Source: Castanea sativa (Eukaryota; Streptophyta; Magnoliopsida; Fagales; Fagaceae). From it: 64,000 nucleotides of DNA. Within the stretch, counting starts at the first letter, position 1. Each line of letters starts with the position of its first letter. Positions 35,357 through 46,894 of the stretch are shown in pieces. Under the pieces are notes generated by a model. The model did no database searches. It saw only the letters and a program-made list of their open reading frames with translations, and had not been told where the DNA came from. The stretch covers positions 2,392,445 to 2,456,444 of the forward strand of contig NC_134015.1 in assembly GCF_040712315.1 (NCBI RefSeq), read 5' to 3'. A program made the position numbers and the translations under genes.

Positions 35357-36763
35357 CAGAGACCTCATGTGGGAGAGCATAAAGTTTTGCCAAGTGGCAC
35401 TCTATTTGAAAAGATAATTGATTTTTTTTTGAAATAAAATACTTCATTTTTAATTTATTACACTTATTAGATGCCACATCAGTTATTTACTAACTCAACA
35501 TATTTTAATTAGTAATAAACAAGACTAATGGATAAGATAGAGGGATGTTAATCATCAAAAACTCTTTGTTTTCCTTATTCCTCCGTCCTAAGGTTTTCTT
35601 ATGTTTATGCCTACTCCTCTTCCCTTATAACTAAATGCCTACTCTTCCTAAACCACTACATACCTTCTCTTATGCCTATGTTGCTAAATTACCGAGTCCA
35701 TGTTCTATAATTTGCACAAACTGAAATAGCATTTAGATTATTTAAAAACACATGAAATCATATAAAAATCACCAAATTAGAGTTTAAAATTATAACTAAA
35801 TTTTTAAAAGAAATTTAGGCACATTTGCACAAAAATTTCATGTAACTAAGTCACACTTAGGAATATTGGACCATTTTTCCTTTGTATAAATAGAAGGGTC
35901 CCAATGGGATGAGGGGGCTAACAATTTTCTCTTCAAAACATTTGTTGTAGGAACACAAATGTTTTCCATTGTAGACTTTTCACGATTAAAGAACATGAAT
36001 TGCCAACTAATCAAACTAGAGTTTTTATTATCTACAGTAATTTCACAACATCGAGAACAAATCCCAGTGTATACAATGTCAAATTTCATAGTCTCTTGTT
36101 ACATCAAATGAATGTTTAATTTTTCTCGCAAAGTATTGAATAGTAAAGCTTTTGGGCCTTAGTCTCAATTACAACTCTCAATCATGTTGGACTTGGATGA
36201 TACCTGTCAACAACATATCATTATGAGATGCAGAAAAAATTTGGAGTGTACACAACGTTTAGTATGAATGAGAAGAAATTTCATCCAATTCCAATTGGTT
36301 AGGTTAGTAAGGGACCTATTCCAATTTAATGTTTCTGGAATTTTGTATACAAGTAATAATCAAGGAAAATTGATGTCTAGACAAATTAAGCTAAGGCCAA
36401 CCAAAATGGACTATATTCTTAATTTCTTATCTCTATTTGTTCCATGTACAAGACTTATAATCAATGCTTGGCATATAAAAGTTGAACATCTTATTTAAAG
36501 TCCATCCTCTGAAAGCTTGAGAAAAAATTCATTAAAACTAACACAATATATAAATTATAAAGAAATCAAAGAAAAATTGTCAGAAATAATGAAAATTCAA
36601 TATATCCTTAAATTCTTATAAGAATGAACACAATAGCAATATCATTTTTTTTTAAATAAAGATAAAAAAATCTATTCTCATTTTGTACGTATGATGAAAT
36701 CCTATCACAAAGTTTTTTGAGACTCATGTTGATTAGTGATTAGAAATTATAAAGGAATAATCA

Positions 36764-36809
<46 letters not shown>

Positions 36810-38839
36810 TAGAGATCTTATGTGGGAGTGCGTGAGGTCTTACCAAGTAATGCTTTAATTTTGCATTTAGCATTTTTTTTACCACTTTCATTAAGTTTTT
36901 TTTTACTATTACCCAAAAGTTTACATTAACTTATTTTACTGTTATCTCATTAGTCTCTCATTAATTGCCTAAGTTTACATCACACATTTCTCTCTTTCTC
37001 ATGTCTTTTAGCATCCCACCATTTTAATATTTTAAAAAAAGTAAAAATAATAATAATTAAGGACTAATAGTAATAACTAATGAGATAAGGCCTTGGAGAG
37101 AGATAGAGAGACATAAAAATGTTGTAGATTGTTAAATAAAATGCATTGTTTCTCTTTAAAATTAAAACACATTGTTTCACTATAAAAGACATGAGACTGG
37201 CAAAACATTTGAAAGAGAGAGAAAGACAAATCTGAAGGGATGCCGCCTCCGTCATATTGGCCTCCCACCACCATCAAGACCTTAAACCTCTACGGGTATT
37301 TTTTTTTCTTTTTAAATTAGGAGATTAAATATGATTTAGGTTTGGGTAATTTGGTTGGATAGTTTTGGTTTTGGGTATATAAGTAGAGAGAATATTTGGT
37401 ACGCAATGTAAAGTCATATTCTACCATAGTTTAAAATCATCTATAAGACACATGCATACACACTTGCCCACACCATGTTTTAATGTTTCACTATCAATGA
37501 GTGAAAGACAGTGAGAGAGTTGGACATATTTTTATTTCATAGTGTTAAATATGTGAACACAATACAAATTATTTGATTTTCACGGTCTTGTTAGTCTTTT
37601 GTATTTATTTTTTGTTTCATGATTTAAAAAAAACTTAATCTTACCTTTTTTTTTTAGGGTGAAAAATTAATCTCACCTTGAGAAGGCTATAAATATGTAG
37701 TGAAACAACAGTTATAAATTGCGCACACATAACCATTATAATTATTCGATTCAAGGAATGAGTAAAAAATTTTTTTTGGAGGAATATTGTAGAATAAAAG
37801 TTGTTACAAAATGTCTTTCTCTCAGAGACCTCATGCAAGAGTGCATGAGGTCCTGCCAAGTGGGACTCTAATTTTGATTTAGCATTTTTTTACCTCTTTC
37901 ATTAATTTTTTTTATTGTTACCCAAGAGTTCACATTATCTAATTTTACTGTTATCTCATTAATATCTTTTTAATTGCCTAAGCTTATATCACACCTTTCA
38001 CTATTCTTCATGTCTTTTAGCATACCCACTGTTTTAGTGTTTCAAAAATAATAAATAAATAAATAAGGGCGGGCTAATAGTAATAGCTAACGAGATAAGA
38101 CTCTAAAGAGAGACAAAGAGACACAAAAATGTTGTGAATTGTTAAATAAAATGCACTATTTCACTATATATTACCAAATTAAAAGACCTGAGACTAACAA
38201 AACATTTGAAAGAGAGAGAAAGAGAAATCTGAGGGGTTACCACCTCCGTTATACTGACCTCCCACCACCATCAAGACACCGAAACCCCTACGAGTAATCT
38301 TTTTTTCTTTTTAAATTAGGAGCTTAAATATGATTTAGGTTAGGTAATTTGGTTAGTTAGTTTTTGTTTTGAATATATAAGTAGAGAGAATATTAGGTGC
38401 GCAATGTAAAGTCATATTCTACCATGGTTTAATTTTAAATCATCTATAAGACACATGCATACACACTTGCTCACACCATGTCTTAATATCGCACTATCGA
38501 TGAGTGAAAGATAGTCAGAGAGTTGGGTATACTTTTATTTCATAGTATGAAATATGTAAATACAACACAAATTACTTTATTTCATGGTCCCATTACTCTT
38601 TTGCATTTTTTTTTTTGATTCATGATTTAAAAAAAAAAAAAAAATTTTACCTTAAGAAGGCTACAAATATGCAATGAAGCCACTAAACCAATTTTTAATA
38701 TCACAAAATGTATATGTTTCTTTACTCTAATTTAGTTTACTTTTTTATTTTATTTTATAATTTATGTATAACATTATTCAAAAGTGTTTTACATAAAATA
38801 TCATAAAATTATCCGTGCATTGCACGGGCAACTTACTAG

Positions 38840-39575
38840 TTTCTAATAAAAAGTAGGCCAGGTTTTTCAAAGCCAAGGTACACCCTTTGGCCCTTGCAAG
38901 AACTTACAACGGGCATGTACTACATATGCCTTTAGTTTGTTAATAAGAGAATAGAATTTCTTTCAATGATGATTTTGATAGCTCTCCACTAGTAAGAAGA
39001 ACCCTTTCTTTAGCAAGACTAACAAGTCTTGTTTTACATGGAAGTTTATTATTGTTGATTATGTTATGGTATCCAAAACATTGAACAATAGATATTATTC
39101 TTATTATGCATCTAGCAATTTTGATGCAAATTCAGTGATGTCATGAGATTGAGAAAGAGAAAGAGAAAGAGCCTCTTTTTGTATTCATCACAATGTTCGG
39201 CACTCTCTGGTTGGTTGTAAATGAAGAAATTGTTATTCTAAACTAAAACTATGTTGTCTGTTGGTCTTTCTCAAATTCAGCACTCTATCAGATAGAGATA
39301 GGAAATTTATTGATGATGAAAAAGAAGTTTCTTTCAAGAAATAGTGTTGCCTTGTATCTATGTTACTTAAAATTTGATTATGATCTCCTCCTTGTTCATT
39401 CTATAGAACCCGTTGTCCCAAATTGCAAGCTTTGGCTCTAGCTTAGTCAATTAAGCTATTGCCTGAGGCGCTTTACAAGAGCAAGACTCCAAATTTTTGT
39501 TTGAACGTTAGTTTTATTGAAACAATTATTAAATTAAATCTGCGGTTTGCTTGGATAGGGCAGCTCTTAGGCTAA
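38840..39575. other. Gene-free spacer, left part of the B-type NLR flank
   Basis: From about 39,425 the sequence matches 58,740-58,900, upstream of the third NLR block, so the duplicated B-type flank begins here. It has a short GAGAAA microsatellite near 39,150. No gene is seen. Confidence 0.45.
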
Positions 39576-39579
39576 GCCA

Positions 39580-40205
39580 ATAGTCCGTTTAGTTAGAGGG
39601 TAAAAAAGTAAGAGTATAGAAAATTGAGAGACGATAAAAAAGTTTTTAGTTTTCTCTTGTAGTGTTTGGTTAAGAGTGGAAAAGTGGAGAGATAAAAAAA
39701 TGTAATTTGTTTAAATTTACTTTCTTGCCTCTACTAAAATAAAGTAACAAATTAAGGAAAAAAAACTGGATGAACCAAAAAAACAAAAACGAAACTGATG
39801 AAACACAACCAAAAAAATTATATATATAAATATATATATATATATATAAAAGCAAACCGAATGAAAAGTATAGAAAAGGACAAAAAGCTAAAGAAGGAAA
39901 TTAAAAAAAGAAAAAGAAAAAGAAAATAGTTGAGTAACAGAAAATGACAAAACTGAAAAAAGAAAAAAAGTGCCAAGAAGAAACCGAGAAAACCCAGCAG
40001 GTTGCAACACATGGGTGCTTTAGTTTAAACATTTTCTCTTGGATTTTCTTCCTAATTTGGGGAAAAAATATTTTGATGAGCCTGAGAAGAAAACAGTCTA
40101 ATCCCACTAATTTTCCTTCCTTAAATATTTCCAACCAAATATCCAAAAAATCCTTTTTTTTCCACATTTCTTTTCCATCTCCCTAAATTCCTTCCAGACC
40201 CTAAA
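39580..40205. mobile_element. Terminal-inverted-repeat element, copy in block B
   Basis: The left end carries AGTCCGTTTAGTTAGAGGG and the right end carries CCTTCCAGACCCTAAAG, its degenerate reverse complement. The interior is A-rich with a short TA tract near 39,820. The same element, with clearer ends (CCAAACGGACCCTAAGG at the right), lies at 58,912-59,990 and a relative lies at 52,677-53,150. It is a non-autonomous DNA transposon candidate. Confidence 0.5.
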
Positions 40206-41112
40206 GCCACGTATGATGTGGGTCAATATACATTCAACCTAATTTGTTAGAAGTGTGCTAAATCACCATGAATGATCAATTTTTCATAACAATTCAAGAC
40301 TTCAATTTTTTATAAACAAGTCTCCATACGCTAAACAATCTACCTCTCAATAGGAAAATTAACATTGGAAATTAAATTTTAGCTCTTCTCATGTTACCCA
40401 AGGTAAATTATAAGTATTTTCTAAAATAATAATAAATTTTAATCTTTTTGATTTGGATGTTGAGTGGAATTTTTTAAATACCAAATATTTTTTTTACTAT
40501 TATTTTATTGACCACATTAGTGTTTATCATGCGAACTATGCATCCTATGTGCCACATAAGATATTTTATTTAGTAAGATGAAACGATTTTAAAAAATTAG
40601 GGGCCAAATAGGAGCCCAAAAAATTGAAAGCCAAAGTAAAAAATGACAAAAAATACAAGAACCAAAAAGATATTGTATTCAAATGTTCCTATATAACGAT
40701 CATAAAAATAAATAATAATAAAAAAGTTCCTACATAACTTTTTCATCGTGGTCGACACTCCACTATGACTATAATACTACAACTTTATAGAGTTGATAAC
40801 TTTGTAAATAAGCGGGGAAATTCACTTCACTTTGTGCCTTGTGGTTGGGCCAAAGGGAATATAATAAATCAGTGTGAACTGATAACGTACGGCCTGGACT
40901 TTATTGTTGAGAGGTGGCTCTGCTTTTGAGATTACATAGTGGCTTCCAGTGTGAACTGATAGACTTCATTGATTGACCAGAGCGGACCTGCTTTTGTATT
41001 TGCTATTTGGTTTCTCCTGAATATCATCAACCAGTTCATTTTCTACCTACTCTTTCTCACAGACTCTTCTTTCTCTTCTTGTGATATCCAGCAAATTTCC
41101 CATTTCCAATCT
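40206..41112 (+). promoter_or_regulatory. B-type 5' flank of the second NLR
   Basis: The stretch matches 59,990-60,395 plus 62,809-63,205, which together precede the stub at 63,206. The last 110 bases, rich in CT, are shared with all NLR copies. It differs wholly from the A-type flank of the first NLR further upstream. An in-frame ATG at 40,969 lies upstream, but the start at 41,113 is favoured because it matches the other copies. Confidence 0.55.
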
Positions 41113-43991
41113 ATGGCTCGTGCTTTACTTTCTGCTATTGTGGAGCAGCTTGGTTCTTTCATTTCTTCAGAGTTCGCCTTGACTGCAACTGTCAAACAAG
41201 AAGTCCAAAAGCTTGAAACCAAATTCCGTACCATCCAGGCAGTGCTCAATGATGCTGAGAAGAGGCAGCTGAAGGAGGAAGCTGTGAAGCTTTGGTTAGA
41301 TAAGCTCAAATGCGTATCCTACGAGATGGACGACGTGTTGGATGAGTGGAACACTGCCATGATCAGAGAAGAGATTGAGAAACAACAAAAAGACGAAGAA
41401 AAAGCTGAACTAGCACTACTAAGAAGAGGAAGGTATGGCCCCTCATCTCAGTTCCTAATCTTTTTCAGCATCGTGATATTGCTCATAAGATAAAAGAACT
41501 TAACGAAAAATTAGATGAGATTAACAAAGAGAGGGAAATGTACGGGTTTGAATTGAGTAGGGCCATTGAAGAAGTAGTTGAGAGGCCAAAAACTACTTCT
41601 TATGTTGATGTGTTTGATATTCTTGGTCGTGATAGGGTTAAGGATCATTTAGTGAGCATTCTATTGGGCAAGGGTACTGAAAAAGAAAAACTCCCCCATG
41701 TCATCTCTTTGGTGGGCATGGGCGGTATGGGAAAAACAACACTTGCCCAGCTAGCCTTTAATCATCATGAGGTGATGGATCATTTTGAAGAAAGAATTTG
41801 GGTTTGTGTTTCCGAACCCTTTGATCAATGTAGGGTTGCAAAAGCTATTGTTGAAGCTTTGGGAGTTCATGATTTTAACACTACTGAATTGCAGAGTCTA
41901 TTGGAAAAAATTTGTGAATTAATCGGGGGAAAGAAGTTTTTTCTTGTCTTTGATGATGTGTGGACCGAAGACTATGCAATGTGGAAGCCAATTAGAGATG
42001 CACTCAAAAGTTGTGGTTCCCAAAGTAGTAAAATTCTAGTCACTACACGTAAAGGCAAAGTTGCGAAGATGATGGAAAGTGCAAATACGATCAAGTTGGA
42101 GGAATTGTCTGAGGAAGATTGTTGGTTGGTGTTTAGTAAAATAGCATTTATTGATAAGGATCCTAAGCAATGTGAGCAACTAGAAGTCCTTGGCAAGCAA
42201 ATATCAAAGAAGTGTAAAGGCTTGCCCCTTGCTGCAAAAACTCTAGGGAGTCTCATGCATTTCAAGAAAAGTAAAGAAGAATGGAAGAACGTTTTGGATA
42301 GCAATTTGTGGGAATTAGAAGATGTTAAAAGAGGTCTTTTTGTGCCATTGTTACTTAGTTATTTTGATTTGCCATCACCACTGAAACGGTGTTTCTCATA
42401 TTGTGCTGTCTTTCCGAAAGATCATGCTTTTAATGTTAATGAGTTGGTACATATGTGGACAGCACATGGATTTGTTGAGTCAAAGGGAAATATGGAGGTG
42501 GAAATCATGGGAAGAGAATACTTTGATAATTTAGTCATTCGCTCTTTCTTCCAAGAATATATTTACGGGTACAAAATGCATGATATAGTGCATGACTTTG
42601 CACAGTTGATTACTAAGAATGAATGCTTTATAATCAATAGTGACATAGAGTCGGAATCAGATTATAATAATGCTCGCCATTTGAGATTAGTAATTCCAGA
42701 AGAAACTCAATTTCCTGTGTCCATTGATAGTGCCAAAAATCTACGCACCCTCATTTTTTTTAATCAAGGTGGTTATAACATATCCAATTTATTCCAAAAT
42801 TTTAGACTTTTACGAGTGTTAAAGTTGGAGTGTAGAATGAAACTTCCGCATACCGTGGAAAATTTAATACATTTAAGGTATCTCATTTTGTTTGAGTACA
42901 ATGAGGTATTGCCTGAAGCCATTTGTAATCTATGCAATTTACAATATTTGGAGATTACCCAGACTTATGGTTCTGTTTTCACAAAATTACCTCAGGGGAT
43001 AGGTAAATTAATTAACTTAAGACATCTTGTTGGAAAAAAATTTCTGATTCCAAGAGGGATTGGAAGATTGATTTCTCTTAGAACATTAAAATGTTTTAGC
43101 ATAAGTGACGAGGATAGTGAAAGATGTAAACTCGGAGAACTAAAAGATTTGAACCACCTGCAAGGGAGTTTTGAAATACGTGGGTTGGGGAACCTGGTAG
43201 ATATAAGTGAGGCCAAGAATGCACAACTTAAGAAGAAGATACACCTTCGTGAATTGAAACTATCTTTTAAGAAAGGGAAGGATAGAGGATGCTGGGATGA
43301 TTTTGTTCCAAATGCCGTCGACCCCAACGATAAAAGAATGGAGAGGGATTTATTAGTTTTAAATGCGTTAGAGCCACCTCAAGACTTGGAGCTGTTAGAC
43401 ATTTGTTGGTACGAGGGCACCACAATGTCTCCTAAATGGTTGATGTCCTTGACCAAATTGAAAACAGTTTCTATCGAATCGGTCGCCAAGTTAATGAGTT
43501 TGCCTCCTTTGGGGAAGTTTCCGCTCCTCGAATTGTTAACTATATACAATGTGTATAGTCTGAAAAAAGTGGGTGTTGAATTTTTGGGAATAGAATCTGA
43601 AAACAAGAAACAAGACATAATATTCCCAAATTTGAAACATCTCAGGTTTCTGTGGTTGGAGGGGTGGGAAGAATGGATTGGGATTGGAGGAAAAGAAGAC
43701 ACAGACTGTATTACTGTAATGCCACGTCTTCAATGTTTGGAAATTCATTGTTGCAGAAAGTTAAAGTCGCTGCCGGACTTCCTGCGTACAATTCCATTGA
43801 ATAAATTGGAGATCGCTGGCTGTCCAATCATCGAGAAACGTTGCCAAAGAGAGACAGGAGAGGACTGGCGCACCATTTCTCACATCCCAAACATCCATCT
43901 TCTAGAAGATTCTGATTATGCTCGGGTAACTCATTCTGCTTCTTCATCTCCTTACTCTTCATTTATTTTGCAAATATATACTATCAATTAA
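41113..43991 (+). pseudogene. CC-NB-LRR resistance gene, frameshifted copy B
   Basis: This is nearly the same as the NLR at 680, with all the same motifs. One A is missing near 41,408: GCTGAAACTAGC in copy A is GCTGAACTAGC here. The frame from 41,113 therefore ends at 41,493 after the first ~100 residues of the coiled-coil domain. The remaining 817 codons reopen at 41,538 with P-loop GMGGMGKTT, kinase-2, GLPLAAKTL, RNBS-D, MHD and the full LRR. The short segment before MHD differs from copy A (EYIYGY instead of SKEFEHMRY), as do several LRR positions. The C-terminus is longer, ending LQIYTIN, because copy A gained a stop. As it stands it cannot give a full NLR. Re-initiation at 41,538 would give an NB-LRR without the coiled coil. 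A sequencing error in the window is the alternative. Confidence 0.9.
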
Positions 43992-46149
43992 ATATTCTCA
44001 TTTTTATGAAAATAAATTACTCACAACCTAGATTGATGAATTTAACATATTCTCATAAATTTGAGTTAGCGTGGTTTATTGTTGTTGCTTAGATTTAGTT
44101 AGCTTGTGATGTATTCAAAATTGCTTGATGGGGACAATAAATTTTCAGAAATGATTTAAAAAATACAAGGCTGGACTTTCAGACGGAATAATCAAATGAA
44201 CGTGTCTCTAGATTTTCACTCATTTGCATTTAAATGTAAACAACTCAAAATCAAATGCCTACCTCTTTCTATTTCATTTGCGGTTTAATTTTTTTATGGG
44301 TCTTGTTCATTTTATTGATTTAGATGATATTGTAAGAATTGCGCATGAGCAAAGTTCATCCTCAGCTTCATTCGGCATTGCAAGTCTGAACCAGTAAAGG
44401 GTAACTTCTTCCTACTTCTTTCTTCCTCTTCTGCTGCTCTTGTCATTTGGCTGAAATATCAATTAATTATTTTCATTAACTCTCAAAATTTATCAAATTT
44501 TGGCCAAACTCACAACAAGACTGTTAGCAATGGTTCAATCTAGTAGGCCCACTATTTGCAACATTACCAGAATGAGTAAATGTATGGAAGATTTTTCATT
44601 TATTTTAAAGATTCCAGACTGAATAGTAATGAAACATTACTTGTGGATTTTTATTATTGGCATATGGCCTTGTTATTTAACATTAACATTTTACTTAATT
44701 TTGAGTAGGATTTTTCTTGTGTCTAAACTTAATACAATCCTTGCATCTCATTTTAATTTGCTTTTCTAAGTGATACAGAAAATGCTGTCCATTTTTTAAA
44801 GAACTGTGCAATTTTCACTAGTGTAACATAGTTATAAATTTGTCAAAAAAAAAAAAAAAAACATTGCCAAGCTTCCTTTTTTTTTTTTCCCTTATGTTCT
44901 CTTTTATTGCAAAGTATATCCAAATATTATTTTTTTATCTTTTGTAACGAGATGATTTTTCTTACTGTTTTGTCCATCTCTAATAACCTCATGCTAGATA
45001 TTTAATTTTGTTGGCCTCATTTAAACCATACATCAAATTCTATTATGTAGGGAAGTATATTTTGTGCTTGAGCAAAATTGCACGCATGGATGCACTTTTG
45101 AGAAAGACATACAGAAGAAATGCGTTCATTTTATTTTGGCAGTAAAGCTTGCATATCGTATGACACATGAAAGGTTAGGTAGGTACTTGACAATCTACAA
45201 CTTATGCAACCTTCTATCCTTAATCTTCAGGCTTTGATGTTTCACCTTTCAAATTTGATTCTGGATGCACACAGATTTCTTGTCTTAGTGATGTGTTTCT
45301 TATCAATGAAGATGAAAAAGAGTGAGATGTTACGACCAAGGGTAGAGGGCACAATTTGATAAATACTTGCTATTTTGAAAAGGACACCATAAGAAGTGGA
45401 GAGGAGAAGATAGGACCAGTCTTGATCTAGGCACATAAATGTTGCTTCTTGCATAGGTAACTCTCTCCTTTCTATTTATTTTTCTTTTTTCATTTATTGC
45501 TGCATTTGTTTTTTGTTCCATGGTCAATCATTTTTTTTTTCAACCTAATAATACCTTAGGAATGTCTTGCTCTCCTTCAGTCTAGGAACAATACCCTAGG
45601 AATATTTGACAAAAATTGTGATTTTGAAAACATTATTTCACAATTGAACTAAAATCATGTTTTCAAAACACGATTTTCAAATAAAATGTGTGCAGAATTT
45701 GAAATAACGAGTGTGTACCAAGACTTTCCCTTTTGACTAAACCAATTCTAATTTCCAATGTCACAATTTCCTCTACTTTGTCCATCCCAACTGGTTTTTG
45801 CTTAAGGAGGGGAACCCTTCCGTCCATGCAACCATAATTGAAGTGAAAACTTTGACCAAACCAAATAAGAGAAAGTCTAACTACACAAACAATTTGACAA
45901 CAAGTTTCACACATGTTGAGGTGTTTGGTCAGTAATTTGAATGTCATAAAGTGATGATAATGGTGATTCTAGATGAAAATGATGTTGCCATCAATTATAT
46001 CCTGCTGAGTGCTAAAAAATTGTAAAATTTATTGTGTAGCATTGCACCGCCACATGAACCTGCCATATTGTCTCTGCAACTCAGAGTCTAATATACAACA
46101 CAGTTGTGGCAAAGTGCAAGTGAAAGTGTACAGTAAAATATATACTGGC
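43992..46149 (+). other. Conserved 3' region of NLR copy B
   Basis: This matches 3,509-5,730 downstream of NLR A, with small indels: about 50 bases lost near 44,340 and about 130 gained near 44,570-44,700. No coding frame is convincing. Similarity ends near 46,145, where block A continues into the unrecognised gene and block B continues into a different segment. Confidence 0.5.
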
Positions 46150-46560
46150 CTCTTTCTCCATCCCAACGCGTAAAGCGGTGTTCAAAGCACATGCATTTCT
46201 GTCTTCGTCCCTTCCATCCATGATGTAGCTCTCCCTCAGTCAGACTCGGTGGGCTCCAACTGAATCACTATGACTCTGCCATGCACATGGGCTCCTCTGT
46301 TGCTCAGTTTTCCTTCACGCAAAAGCTCTCAACCACAGAGCACTCTTAACGCAAAAAATCGTTAGAACAAATTTGATTCTCAACTGAAATCCACCAATCA
46401 TGCTCATACGTCTCTATATCTATAAATACTCTTACCCACTCAAACATTCTTCAGTCTCCAAACACTTAAACTAATTTTGCTCTTGATTTCTCTCTAAATC
46501 GGTGAGTTTCAGTTTATATATATGTGTGTGTGTGCGTGCGCTAAAAGCCAACTTTGTATT
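46150..46560 (+). promoter_or_regulatory. Promoter-like segment with TATA box and first-exon-like leader
   Basis: This block-B-only segment contains TATAAATA near 46,423, followed by a CT-rich leader and a splice-donor-like CGGTGAGTTTC at 46,499-46,509. That layout resembles a plant promoter with a first exon and intron. It lies upstream of the polygalacturonase relics and may once have served such a gene. The downstream gene is not identified, so this is inference. Confidence 0.35.
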
Positions 46561-46561
46561 G

Positions 46562-46890
46562 AGGTTCTGTATTGAGATTTGAACCCTGCTTCATTCAGGC
46601 ACTGAGCCTCACTCACTGTCACTCAGATGGTGTTGTTTCCTTCTCTGCAATCTGCATATTGAAGCTTCTGTTATCTTATTTCATTTGTGTTTTTAGCAGC
46701 TGCTCTGTTTTTACTGTAGCATTCACTTGTTTTAGGCTGGATACTCTTGTTGTTGCATGGGTTTTTGTATTCTTCTTGATTTGTTTAATGAAAGTTACTG
46801 ATTCATCAAAAAAGTTATTCACAATCTCTTTCATTTATTTTGTGTTTCTTTTAAACTAACTTGTATGTATTATTTTATTCGTACATGCTA
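46562..46890 (+). repeat. Direct repeat R, copy 1 (pair with 51,725-52,450)
   Basis: The text from TATTGAGATTTGAACCCTGC through GGCTGGATACTCTTGTT to AACTTGTATGTATTATTTTA is found again at 51,730-52,440. There it is split by about 380 bp of unrelated AT-rich sequence. The two copies bracket both polygalacturonase relics of block B. No coding function is recognised. Confidence 0.75.
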
Positions 46891-46894
46891 AAGT

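Larger units (their letters stand above)
32851..38839 (+). mobile_element. Composite Helitron (tandem, non-autonomous)
   Basis: The 5' end is TC (32,851) preceded by A; the 3' end is CTAG (38,836-38,839) followed by T, matching Helitron insertion between A and T. A perfect 7-bp hairpin, CCGTGCA-T-TGCACGG at 38,813-38,827, lies eight bases before CTAG, as expected for a rolling-circle terminator. Inside, a unit of about 2.45 kb occurs twice (32,851-35,297 and 35,298-37,765), followed by a third partial unit carrying the only 3' hairpin. Each 5'-like start has a TA-rich tract followed by an AAAGCAGAGACCTCA-like motif (32,916, 35,353, 36,807, 37,825). No Rep/helicase coding is seen, so it depended on an autonomous partner. 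Confidence 0.8.

Noticed and set aside
40969..41112. Upstream in-frame ATG giving an N-terminal extension of NLR B
   Set aside because: The other NLR copies all start at MARALLSAIV, and the extension lies in the leader region shared with copies whose upstream sequence differs.
46572..46859. 95-codon plus-strand frame in repeat R copy 1
   Set aside because: The matching copy at 51,725 is disrupted and the frame has no known motif; it is hydrophobic from T-rich composition.
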